Source of the DNA: Vigna angularis
Taxonomy: Eukaryota > Streptophyta > Magnoliopsida > Fabales > Fabaceae
DNA: 64,000 nt
NCBI RefSeq assembly: GCF_016808095.1
Contig: NC_068975.1
Span: 2,666,001-2,730,000 of the forward strand
Reading direction: 5' to 3'
Shown here: piece by piece, positions 52,802 to 64,000 of the stretch
Position numbering within the stretch: the stretch's first letter is position 1
How the letters are laid out: each line of letters opens with the position of its first letter
Translations under genes and position numbers: made by a program
The notes under the pieces: model-generated
What the model saw: only the letters and a program-made list of their open reading frames with translations
Told to the model about the DNA's origin: nothing
The model's database searches: none

Positions 52802-53700
52802 TGATGACAACTCCTTTAGGGATTTTCCATCCAAAGAAGTATCAACTTAGACTAAGACTAAGAAAGGGGAAGTGAATAAAGACTTTTAACAAAAAGCTCT
52901 TTCCTTATCTAAGTCTTAGATGGATTGACTTTGCTAAATAACATTTGCATTGTTTTGTAGGCCTTAAATAAAGGTTGAAGACCATGGACAATCACACAAA
53001 GAAGCTTGGTGAGCCAAGGGAAGCAAAGGAGTCAAAGAAGAGAAGGAAACAAGTGTTTTCTGAATTGAAGCTAAAGCTTCTGGATTGGAAATGCATAGAA
53101 AAAATGGCTTCCGGATTGTAAAATCGTCCAACCACTAGTAGCTCGCGTTTAGCCATTTTTGACAAGTTTTTCACATTTATCACGTTTTTAATGTTTTTGG
53201 CATGAAACTTGCAACCCAAGCTTAGTAGCGTCTTAGATACTCTTCTTTAGTGATCTTAGAAGCTTTGCACATTCAGATTTCAGAGCCCTCTTTGAACCTA
53301 TAAAAGAGAGACTCATTTCCATGTAAAAATCAACTTGAATGGGATATTGAAGTGTTGTTGAGATTACTCCATACCTATATTCTTCGAGTTCTTCTTATTG
53401 TGCTTGATTTCACACCTTCTCCTCCAGCTTCCTTCCTTCTTGGAAGGCTTTCTTAGCTCTTGAGGCTTCAACATACACATAACACTCACTGAACCATTTC
53501 ACAAACACCTGGTGTGCACCTACATATACCTTCCTCCAACCAATCTGCTGCATCCATTCTGATTCGTGGAGAGATCTAACTTGAAGAGTGGAGCTGCTTC
53601 CATCACCACCCCATATCCAATAGTTCTTGTACTTGATTTTCAATCTCTTTAGTTTCTTGAGGGTTAGTTCTATGGGTTGGCCTATTTGGTAGGCTTGCAC
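52802..53700 (+). mobile_element. Probable 3' LTR of the gypsy relic
   Basis: It starts TGATGACAACTCC and shares ordered similarity with 2449-3240 (see that entry). It lies immediately after the gag-protease relic. The 3' boundary and a matching 5' LTR were not identified. Confidence 0.5.
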
Positions 53701-54500
53701 CAAGAACAAAATCTATTTGAGTGGTTGTTGAGTTGTTTACTTTGTGTGGGTATGTGCACCAAGCTGATTGAATGTCTCTGATGATATGTGGATGACATGT
53801 CTTCTTGTTGTACTTCGTAATTTTAAAGGTAGCTCTCTTTCTCTATGATAGACGGTAAAAGAGATGAGGTTCAAGTGCTACCCCTTTCATCTTTCGAGGA
53901 AGTAGAAAGGGAAGGATGTCTCACTCGTAGGTTTCTGAGTCGTGTTGAGTATATTGCCCATGTGTTGAACAGACAACTCAACTCGTCATGTTTTGTTGAA
54001 CAATGCCCTGTTTCGGTGACAAAGTGGTACGATAGGGTACAAGTGAACGACACATGATTTGGGATTGTTTGGTTGTAGCATGTTCTTTGTGTGAATTTTA
54101 ATTGAGTTAACCTTGTTTGATGTGACATGATGATAGCATTAATACGATGATTAATGCTTATTGTTTGTGTTCTCTTATTTGATGGCTTTTCTGGTAGCTC
54201 ACCCTTTTTATTTATGTGTTGTGCGATGATTGTATAACTCGTGTTGTTGTACAGGAGCAAATGTTGTTACAAATGTTCTAGCTGATGAGTAGAGCGACGA
54301 GATGCTTGATAGTGCTTGGGAAATTTCCTAGTTTATTTTTTCAAACAGTTTTAGTTTATTTTGATGTAACGATATCATAAGTATTTGTAAGTTTTAAACA
54401 TTTGAATAATTTATTTAGTGTTAAATAAAGTAAGGTTTTTATTACTTCAACTTTGAAGGTATTGAATGAATGAATCGATAAAAGCTTCACATAATTGCTT
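53701..54500. other. Unassigned repeat-like sequence
   Basis: Contains a 70-codon frame (53845-54057) with no recognisable domain. The part around 54222-54260 resembles 5760-5800. It may be LTR sequence of another retroelement or the interior of the CACTA relic that follows. Confidence 0.35.
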
Positions 54501-54503
54501 TAG

Positions 54504-55560
54504 TTGTTGATGGAAATGCTTCTAGAAAATATTACACTACCTGATCAAAATTATGAGGCAAAAAAGATACTTTATCTAATGAGTATGGAATATCAAAAGA
54601 TCCATTCATTTCCTAATGATGGTATTTTATATAGAAAACAATTTGCGGTGTTAAGAAGTTGCCTCAAGTATGTAGTTTATCATGTTATAAGTTCAAAGAT
54701 GGTGACGAGGATAATATTGATGAAGTCACAAAGCAAGGTCCTTCTTCGAAGGCAATTTAGTATCTACCAATAATTCCTAGGTTCAAACATATGTTTACGA
54801 ATCCAAATGATGCTAGAAACCTTAGATGGTATACTGATGAGCAAAAATGTGACGGACTACTTCGTCATCCTATAGATTATGTGCAATGGAAGAACATTGA
54901 TAAAGAATTTCCTATATTCGAAAATGAATCAAGGAATTTGAGGGTTGGACTAGGTACAGATGGAAATCAGTATATAAATTTAAGTACAAATCATAGTTCT
55001 TATCCTTTTTTGTTAGTGATTTATATCTTCCCTCCAAATTTTTGTATGAAGAAAAAGTACATGATGTTATTTGTGATGATATTTGGTTCACGACAACTAG
55101 AGAATGACATATATGTTTATCTTAGTCCATTGATTGATGCTTTGAATTTTTTATGGGATGATGGTATTGAAGTCTTTTATAGGTTTTTTGCCCATGAATC
55201 TTTCCATATGCATGTAATGTCATTTTGTTATCAACGATTTTTTTGCATATAGAAACTTGTTAAGTTCTAGTGTGAAGGTCATAGAACATGTTCGATTTAT
55301 AAAGAAAACACATTGTATAAGTAATTAGAATACAGGAGGGAAACAATTTATTTTCTGCATCATAAATTTCTAAATCAATTTTACTTGTATAGTAGATTGG
55401 AAAAGACCTTTAATAAACACAAAAAAACATGACATTTCTCCAATTCCATTAATTGGCGTTCAAAATTATTAACCTTCAAACAATATCAAAATTATTATAA
55501 AAGATGTTAATTTGCGAGGTTTTTTATAACCTTCATTAGATATATTTTTATTTTGTAGTG
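54504..55560 (+). pseudogene. CACTA transposase (tnp2) relic with right terminus
   Basis: Frames 54504-54773 and 54791-55252 read LPDQNYEAKKILYLMSMEYQ and KIHSFPNDGILYRKQF, then MFTNPNDARNLRWYTDEQ, DGLLRHPIDYVQWKNIDKEF, RNLRVGLGTDG and YLSPLIDALNFLWDDGIEVF. This is the Transposase_21/tnp2 family of En/Spm elements, with frame changes between parts. The usual zinc-binding cysteines after LYRKEF are lost. A terminus TTTTGTAGTG ends at 55560, with GCGAGGTTTTTTATAACC-like subterminal motifs before it. No left terminus found. Inactive. Confidence 0.82.
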
Positions 55561-58500
55561 TATGTTGTTTTTGTAAATTTTTACTTTTTTGGCTTAATTC
55601 GCTTTTTAACAATAATGGTTTAGAAACTGTCGTGGTTTGAAATTTTAATTATGATTATTAGGACTGTCGTTGTTATTATATGTAAAATTTTTAACTATGG
55701 TCAATTTAATTTTAAACATAATTAAAGAGTTGTTTTAACTGTCGTTTTTCTGTTGTAGTTATTATAGATCAAAATATTAGCACATAATAATGTTGCTGGT
55801 ATGGAAAGGAAAACGCATAGAGTAGAAATAATTATTTTTATATAGAATCATAATATAAACGAAAAATATATATTTCCATTAGCTATTTAAAGATGCATAA
55901 ATAAGTGAATCGTTGATATGAAACTAACCAGCAAATGTAACTATAAACGATGTGATGAAAAGTGTTAATTTTGTTGATGTTGATGATGCATGGGACCCTT
56001 GATAAAGAAGAGAGAGTGATCTTCATAACCTGAGTGTGAAGAGAAAAAGTAATGATATGCAAAATTCGAGAACAAATCCATTACTTTAAGGAGTATAAAA
56101 TTCAGAAAAGGTTAAAGTTTGATACGTTGTGTTATGCATGTGAATTTTCATCATTTGGATGAACAGAGAAGGTAAATTTTTTCATGAAACTGTTCATGCT
56201 CCAGTCCACAAATTCGCAGAAATGGTGCCACGGATCATGCATGCATGTTCCTTTTTTAAGGTAGAAACATCAACTCAAAACCCCACCATGAGAAAGGAAA
56301 AATCCAACCCTTTCATGTCACCAAAAGAGAATATGTGTTACCCACAGGAGCACTATAACTTATACAAACTTCTTTAAACATCACTGTGCTTATAGTTTAA
56401 CCCATTGCTTGCCACATTTTTTTATTTATCTATATAAGTGAGGGATATTTCAACATGAAATTATCAATAAGATAAAAAAATAAAATAAAAGACAATACAT
56501 TTATGGGTTTTTATAACTTTAATATTTAAGATAAGTTTTATGATACTAGATTTATAAGTTTTTTTTTTCTTTATATGATGTTTAGTTTTTTCGTTTTTAT
56601 TTAATGTGAAATTTTTAATTAGGTTATTTATATATTTTAAACGATGAACAATATATTATTGAGAAAATTACTTATTTGAAAAATACATAAATTTCAATTT
56701 TTTAAGAAAAAGATAGAAAACTTTTTATTTTTACAATAAATTGATTAATTAACAAATGATAAAGGTAACTAGTCCCTTCTCTAGGATCACTCCAAGTCTC
56801 TCCTATTAAACAACCCTAATTTGATTGACAAACAATATAAAAATCTCACTTAGATTATTGTATATATCTAGGTAGTGTTTTGCTTATGCTTGAAACCAAT
56901 TCCTATTTCCAAGGTAGGACATATTTGTCAATCTAGTCAAAGCTAGTTCAATATATAAGGTTCTTGGTATAAAGTAAAAACACAAATTATGGTAAAGAGA
57001 ACTTTAGGTATATCCATGTAATTACTTATGTATTATCCTCTTTTAAGGTGTCTTTATAAGTAAATGATTCTATTTGGTCCAATCAATGACCTCTCTATTG
57101 CTATCTTAATAGTCACAAAATAAAATAAAACTAAAAGCATTTCCACACAGTCAAACACTAGTCTCGAAACCACTCGTCCTACAGTAGGTGAAATATAAAA
57201 GAAAAAAAAATGTTTAAGTTAGAACAGTAAGTTTAAATCCAAATCAATTCCAAAAAGTTAATCTATGAATTGAGAATGGTTTTTAGGTTTTATATTCAAT
57301 TAATATGGAATTTTAGTTTTTGACATACACTTACAACCTCCAATATTATTGAACATGGTGTGTGAGTAATATAGTAAATAACAATTTTATGAATGTCATA
57401 TAAATCTCAATATTATTTTTAAATTTGAATTAAATCAAGACTGAATCCTGTAAAATAATATCTTATCTGATAGTAAATGGCTTGACAAGTCTAATAAATA
57501 ATAATTAATGTATTTTTCCACATACAACTAAGGTGTTCTATATATATTTATATCAGATTCTATCTCTAATCAAAGTAAGAATTGAGCGGTTTTTTCAATA
57601 GCTAAATTATAAGTTATACTATAGGTTAACATATTTATAATAATAATAAAAATAATTAACACAATAAAAATAGTTTGAATGGTTAGTTATTATTTTATTT
57701 TGTATAAAGAATTAATTATTCTTTCTCTCTTCAATTTTATTCAAATACTATATATACACAAAGACTAACACAATGAAATAACTATCATAATTTTAAAGAT
57801 AAAATAGTAAGAAAATATGTAAAATAAATATATCCTTTCCGTTAGTTATTTATAGATATGCATTGTTCTATTAATGAGAGAATTTTTTATTTTTTTATTT
57901 TGCCATGAAGGGCGTTGTTTGAGTTTTTTCCAACAAATATATAGACAAACCTGCTCCCAATTGATCTCACATCAATGCCCTTTCAAACTTCACTTTGATT
58001 TTGTAAAACATGAAAAAAAAATATATTCATTAAAAAATGATTACATTGATCTAAACTAGTAAGGTTGGAACATGTTTTTCCCTTAACTTTAGTATGCACT
58101 AAAAGATATTGGCAGACATTGTTATTAGATTTGGATTCATTATCGATTTTGTCAAACCGGTGATTAGGAATAAAAATGGGCAGAGACAACGTATAATATA
58201 TTATTATATAGTATAAAAGTTGAACATATCTTCCTTTAAAAATTAAATATTTGCATCGAAACTCATATTTATATTTGAGATTAGAAATTTTAATATCCAT
58301 ATTCTTTCATACTTGCCATATTTATTATTCGTGACTTAATTAATCATGAATAAAGAACTAATTACAAAATATTAATGAATTAATGAATGCAGTTTTGGAG
58401 GCATTATTGTAATGTGTTACTTTATTTTTAATTTACTAGCCACATGGTGATGTTCACGTGTTGTGCATTTAGATTTGTGCTATATGAAAGACAAATCTTT

Positions 58501-61500
58501 GTCTCCTTCTCTTTAAAAAGACATGCAATGGGTCACACATGGGGACGCTGAAAGATCATGTGATCAATATTTACTCTCTACACAGTAATGGAACCTATGG
58601 AAGGTAGTGATATTTCTTTCGAATAGAATCTTCTCATTATTTAAATACTTATTCCACCCTTCCTATTCATGCAGCCTGTTTTAGAGGCTTCTTATAGATT
58701 TTGACCACCTAATTATTATATATATAAATATATATAATTAAAAAGTTAAACAACATATAAAAAAAACTTACAAATTCATTATTTTTTTTTCTTTTGAATT
58801 GGATGGGATATTAATTTTTATATGGATTAAACTTATATTTTTTATTTCCTCAACATTTTTTTCTAAAAAAAAAAAACCCATCAAAATATGTAGAAAGAGG
58901 AAAAAGAGAAACAAAACAGAAATATATTTGGTGAAAATTTACAGATAATTTTCAAGATTAAAATAGTTTAGTATAAGGAGAGAATGAAAGACATAGATCA
59001 TTAAAAAGAGTGATGAATGTGACCCCTCCAACAATGGAATCCATAGCTAGAAGGTCTTGCATGAGATTATTTTTCTTTTTGGGTACATCTAGGTAGCTAA
59101 CTTTAAAAATCTATATCATCAATGATAAATTATTAAGTGATTTTAAATCAATTTGTAGATTGTTAAAAACTTTCCCGTCTATTAGAGGTTACAAAATTTG
59201 AAATTGTGTTCCACTTTTTTATAAGAATTTTAAATGAATTAAAAAAGAGAATATTTATAAACTACCTTTAATTTCGACTTTTTGGATGTATTTGAAATGC
59301 ATCGGAACAAAAACACTTATAAAATTATTAGTTATTTTAAAGTAAATAAATTAAAGAGTAAATAGAAGTTTCTCTCTATATAAGAAAGGTTATTATAATA
59401 TGCAAAAACAAATATATTTTGAAAAAAAAAATATTTAGATGAATTAGTTTACTCTAATAGAAATCATGATATTACAATATCATCTGATAATTTTTTTATG
59501 AACCCTAAGAAGGTTCACTTATAATTATGTAGTGTATTAGTACATTATTCTATCATTGAAGAATAAAAAGGACTAATTATTTTAACATCTCAAGGTCACG
59601 GGCATGCTTTGGATTGTACAAAAATGAATAAAGGTCAGAATGTTCCACCCTTGTAAGTTGTAACCATATACTAATTAATTATTTAAGCATTTCAGCATTT
59701 ATGTTTTTATAACTATTGAACTTTTGTTTCTCACTTTTTTTTATTTGCAATGAAGAGACTTTGAACTCATAATTAGCTACACTTTTGAAAGATTAAAATG
59801 TTGATCCAATGATCCTTCATCAATATCACAATCCCACAATGATCCCCTAATCCCTAAACAAAACCCTCATAAAGAATAGAAGGCATTTCAACAGAAAAAG
59901 TAAAGGAAAAAGGTTTACATGTTATGATGAGATTCAAAAGAAAAATGTAAATTACACCCAATATTCTTTAGCTTGTTAAAATTTTTCAAACTAAATAGTC
60001 TTATATTTAAAATAAAATCATAGTTTAGAATTAAAACATAGTTTAGATTACAAAGAAAAAAGTGCGTGATTTTCATCAATCTATACCTTTACGATTATAT
60101 ATATTATACGTTGATTAAAAATAAAATATTTATATTATATAAATAAATATAAACTTCGTTTCACAATTTAGTTTCTTAAAATTGAGATGGATTTAATTTT
60201 TTAAAAAATAATATTAAAATCATCCAATATATATTTTAATAAGATTTATTATTTATTAACTCTATTCATACCGAATCACTATTAATATATTCATCGTAAA
60301 AAAGTATTAGAGATTTTATTGTAATTAAAAATAAAGATAAATTTACAATATAAAAATGTGTCCAAACTTAAATTTAATATATTTCACAAAATTTTAATTA
60401 AATGTAAATTCAGTATTACTCCCTATAAATAATAATCTTGTTTGATATAATATGATGATTTACCAAAGCATAAAATGTTGTGTTGCCATTCAGTTTTCAT
60501 ATTGGCACGCTTATATGATTATATATATATATATATATTGCATTCATTCAAAATGAAAAATATGAAAATGATGTTATATGATTGAAATTCCATATGAAAC
60601 AAACAAGGGTCAGAGAACAAGTTATTAGATCCCTGTTACACAGGCCAAAACATAGTAATCTTTGAGATTGGAAAATATAATAATGTGGACTTTATCTTTG
60701 TTATATTTTCCAGGCAAAGACAGGGTAGAGAGGAGGGACCAACCAATTGAACAATATCTGACAACTGATAAAATAGTGGGCCAAAGCACATGCACAAAAG
60801 TTTAAATTTTCTCAGTTGATTTTGAGAAATCACACCCTTCCAAGTTTTTCAGTTCCATACGAAAAAACATACTTAAAAAACAAAAAAACATGTCTTTTTG
60901 CAGGATAAAACAAATCTAAAACACTGTCTTTCAATTTGATTATTAGTCTAGGAATTTTAGAGATCTCTGCATACACATTTTTCTAAACTCAAATTGAATG
61001 GTTTTTTGCATTATAAACTTGCCTTCTTCAGGGTTGTGATGATGGAAAGCTGCTTTATATAGCCAATTTGGCATGAACATAAAAGCATTGAGTAGGGACA
61101 AAATGGTGATTACATCCATTAGAGCTATATTGAAAAGAAAGAAAAACAAACAAAAAGGTAACTCCTCTTTCAAGAGGCATCAACCCAACAACACTGCTAC
61201 CAAGAGAATAATCAATAGTAATTAATACCTCTTATTAAATCTTATTATTGTAGAAATTGTAGAAAAAATAATTCATTTCACTGACATGGTCATATGTATC
61301 TTAAAATTAGTAATATAAAGGGAGAGATTGATGAGAGGATGCAAAGAATAGTCTTTTATTTGCTTAGGAAGATTTTGTCTAAACATCCAAAATATAAAAA
61401 AGAGATATTTAGAGAGAAAAAACATGTAGATTTATGATGGGATAGGAAATAATGGATATCTATGTGTTATTATTCTACAAAAGTTATAGTAAAACAATGT

Positions 61501-61900
61501 GAATTTACATGGATGTTTAAATTCTTTATAGATTATTCTTTTAATAAAGTTCTCAAAACCTATTAATTTATATAAAAAAAAAGTTATATCTCTCATGTTG
61601 TAAATTTTTTAATAAAAATTGTTCAAAAATTTTAGAGCATCATACGAAACAAGATAAATAAAAAAAAATATCTTTTGAAATTCTTATTACTTATTTATTT
61701 TCATATCTTAGAAATGCAAGTAAGAATAATTAGTCTTACTTTAAGTAAAAAAAAGTTCCATCCTAATTTCTGATTTTACAATGGAAAAAGGGTGAAGTGA
61801 GAGTAATATTTTTCTTTCCTCTCCATTTGACATGATCATGTGTTTTTGTTTTATAAAGTTGCATGATAAGAAATTTATAATATGAGAGAGAAAGGTGAGA
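55561..61900. other. Long AT-rich intergenic region
   Basis: About 6.3 kb of AT-rich sequence. Open frames of 60-105 codons have no recognisable domains. A short AT run lies at 60520-60538. No RNA gene or bounded transposon was recognised. The last part presumably holds the promoter of the heat-shock factor. Confidence 0.5.
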
Positions 61901-61967
61901 GAAATTAAGTTGGTGATGCATATATTAGTGAGAGAAGAGGAGTGCAACAAGAGTGAAGTTGAGTAGA

Positions 61968-62947
61968 ATGGGTTTGACAGTGGAGAGGTTTGAGGAGAAG
62001 ATGGTGTTCTCTTTTGAGTCTCAGAAATCAGTTCCAGCACCTTTCCTCACAAAGACATATCAACTTGTTGATGATCCTCTCACAGACAACATTGTTTCAT
62101 GGGGTCAAGATCAAACCACATTTGTTGTCTGGAGACCCCCTGACTTTTCCAGAGATCTTCTTCCCAATTACTTCAAACACAACAACTTCTCAAGCTTTGT
62201 TAGGCAACTCAACACCTATGTAAGCATCCTCATATACTATCATTAGTATTTTCGGAATCCAAGTCCAAATCCTACCTTAGATATAAATGAAAAAATAAAA
62301 CACTGTATAAAGATGAAACATCGTTCACGCGTTGTCTTAAGATTTTAAATAAAGAATAGTGTCAATCTCTTATATAATTAGACTCAGATATCACGATGTT
62401 TGCTCGTGAACCTTCTGTTATTAACTATGAATGTTTTTGTTCCTGTGTGCAGGGTTTCAAGAAGGTAGTTTCTGATAGGTGGGAGTTTGCGAATGAGTAC
62501 TTCAGAAAAGGAGCTAAGCACCTTTTGTGTGAAATACAGAGAAGAAAAACACCTCAGCAACATCACCAACTCTACCATGACCAGCCACCATCCCAGATTC
62601 TTCAACAAGATGAAAGTCTCTGCTTGCTTGATTCTCCTCTTTCATCTCCAAAACCAAGCACGGACATTCTAACATCCCTTTCTGAAGACAACCAAAGACT
62701 AAGGAAAAAGAACTTCATGCTCTTGTCAGAACTTAGTCACATGAAGAGTTTGTACAATGACATCATATATTTCATCCAAAACCATGTAAAACCTCCATCA
62801 CCCTTTGAACAAAGAACCAGCACTGCCGTTCCAAAGCTGGTGGACAAGTCCTTGTTCACTTCTTCTGAAGAATCAAACAGTTCTGTTAAGCTCTTTGGGG
62901 TCCTTCTAAGTGGCACAAAGAGATTCAACCCAGATAACATTAATTGA
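61968..62947 (+). CDS. HSFB4: Heat-shock factor class B, HSFB4/SCHIZORIZA-like
   Basis: Nuclear transcription factor; class B HSFs lack an activation domain and mostly repress. In Arabidopsis HSFB4 (SCHIZORIZA) controls root cell-fate divisions. Exons 61968-62219 and 62453-62947 give 248 aa. The ATG at 61968 begins [11 protein letters not shown]; an in-frame upstream GTG is not needed. The winged-helix DNA-binding domain spans about residues 22-116 ([48 protein letters not shown]). It is interrupted after Tyr84 by a phase-0 intron at the site conserved in plant HSFs. A leucine-rich oligomerisation region (about 155-195, [11 protein letters not shown] through [14 protein letters not shown]) is typical of HSFB4. 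KLFGVLL at 230-236 is the class-B LFGV repressor motif. It is somewhat shorter than many HSFB4 proteins. HSFB3 is the alternative. Confidence 0.93.
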
Positions 62948-63005
62948 TGTTTTGTCCCATGCTTCATGGTTAGCTTTTCTTGGGTACCCATCACTGTTTT
63001 TAATT

Positions 63006-63009
<4 letters not shown>

Positions 63010-63061
<52 letters not shown>
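63010..63061. repeat. AT microsatellite in the HSF 3' region
   Basis: About 52 bp of alternating TA, 63 bp after the HSF stop codon, so probably inside the 3' UTR. Confidence 0.95.
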
Positions 63062-63064
<3 letters not shown>

Positions 63065-64000
63065 ATAGAACTGTGTTTAATTTACAATGTTACATTTTGG
63101 TACCCCCAACAGAATTTTCCAGTTATAAGACGTGTCAATGAAATAGCAGGGTTTCTTCCTCGTTGTTGAAGTTGGAATCACTAAGTATAATACTAGTTTG
63201 TAAATATTTGCTTTTGTTCTCCTTTCATTTTGTAACTTCAACATTTTTAAGGGGAATGGTTTTTTATATCAAAAGAGCAACTTGAAAACCCATTTTTAAA
63301 GGGAATAAAATAGTTATAAAAAAATCAATTTTTATATTTGTAAAAAAACTAAAAAGAAAGATTAAAGGTAAAATAGTGAATGACAAGAATGCAAAAATGA
63401 CCTTTTCTTTAAAACCCTATGAGTTATGTTTTACTACCACAAGGTTATACAACAAAAAGACATAGTGAACTTCTAAATTCATTCAGACTAATCACCATGT
63501 TTGATATATTATTAGTTGTGGAATTCAAAATATTTATCATAATTTTTTTTTATATAAATTTTGGAAAGTTGAATAAAAAATCCATTTAAATTACTCTTAG
63601 CCTTTAATTTGTGAAATTATTGAAATTTCATAAAAATATCCTAAAATGTTAATCTTTGGTTTTGAAAAACCAGACATGGAAAGCACATATATGTCAAAGA
63701 AAAAGAAACAAAAGTTTACGGAACCTCGAATAGTGCATAATCATCTAGGAATTAGAATGACATGAACATAAAATAACAAGTAAAGCTATATAGTATTGTT
63801 TAATTTCTTACACTTACAATTACTATAACAAGACCTTAGTTTTTATCATGTGTCCATAATGTATCATCAGTGTTCATCTTGGCATTGTACATAAAATCGT
63901 ATTTAAGAAAACATAAATTTTATTTTATTAATTAAATGTGTACATATTATACTATTTACATTACTGTTTTGAACATGGATAAGAATTAACATCAAAAGAA
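63062..64000. other. Intergenic, no gene seen
   Basis: AT-rich sequence to the end of the window, without recognisable genes or repeats. Confidence 0.45.

Overview
The window is plant nuclear DNA, most likely from a legume of the bean/soybean/cowpea group. The evidence is AT-rich intergenic sequence, spliced genes with GT-AG introns, CACTA, MULE, hAT, LINE, copia, gypsy and TRIM debris, MITE termini of a kind common in legumes, and a flavonoid hydroxylase whose residues resemble soybean CYP75A. The species assignment is inference.

Four genes appear intact or nearly so. (1) A calcium-dependent protein kinase on the + strand (8321-11332, 8 exons, 541 aa by my splicing). (2) A two-helicase protein on the - strand (20362-27595, 10 exons, 1613 aa): a SEN1/UPF1-like helicase followed by a UvrD-like helicase, apparently lacking the long C-terminus of related plant proteins. 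(3) A RIN4/NOI-like protein with a histidine-rich tail on the + strand (33771-34091). (4) A class-B heat-shock factor, HSFB4/SCHIZORIZA-like, on the + strand (61968-62947, 2 exons, 248 aa). All splice junctions of genes 1, 2 and 4 keep the reading frame.

A flavonoid 3',5'-hydroxylase (CYP75A) relic lies on the - strand between the kinase and the helicase (14490-19839). It carries three in-frame stops. It has lost both the ExxR arginine and the heme-ligand cysteine. A 1080-bp Mutator-like element splits exon 1, a 671-bp hAT-like element sits in the large intron, and the same intron holds a 137-bp AT microsatellite.

Layout: 1-8.2 kb, repeats with two well-bounded non-autonomous CACTA elements (1111-2014, TSD TTG; 6238-7467, TSD TAA) and a gypsy-LTR relative. 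8.3-11.3 kb, kinase. 12.1-14 kb, a 27-bp degenerate minisatellite and a copia RNase H relic. 14.5-19.8 kb, the P450 pseudogene. 20.4-27.6 kb, the helicase. 28-33 kb, AT-rich intergenic. 33.8 kb, the NOI-like gene, followed by a MULE-type MITE. 36-46 kb, dispersed repeats, a decayed LINE holding a TRIM/copia LTR composite, and a decayed CACTA. 47-55.6 kb, copia, CACTA/Ulp1, gypsy gag-protease and CACTA tnp2 relics. 55.6-61.9 kb, AT-rich sequence. 62-63 kb, the heat-shock factor.

The genes do not form a pathway or operon; they are independent plant genes. I did not find a convincing undescribed system. The most interesting points are the stacked lesions in the flavonoid hydroxylase, the truncated two-helicase gene, the histidine-rich NOI-like protein with paired hairpins upstream, and the repeated presence of one CACTA family.
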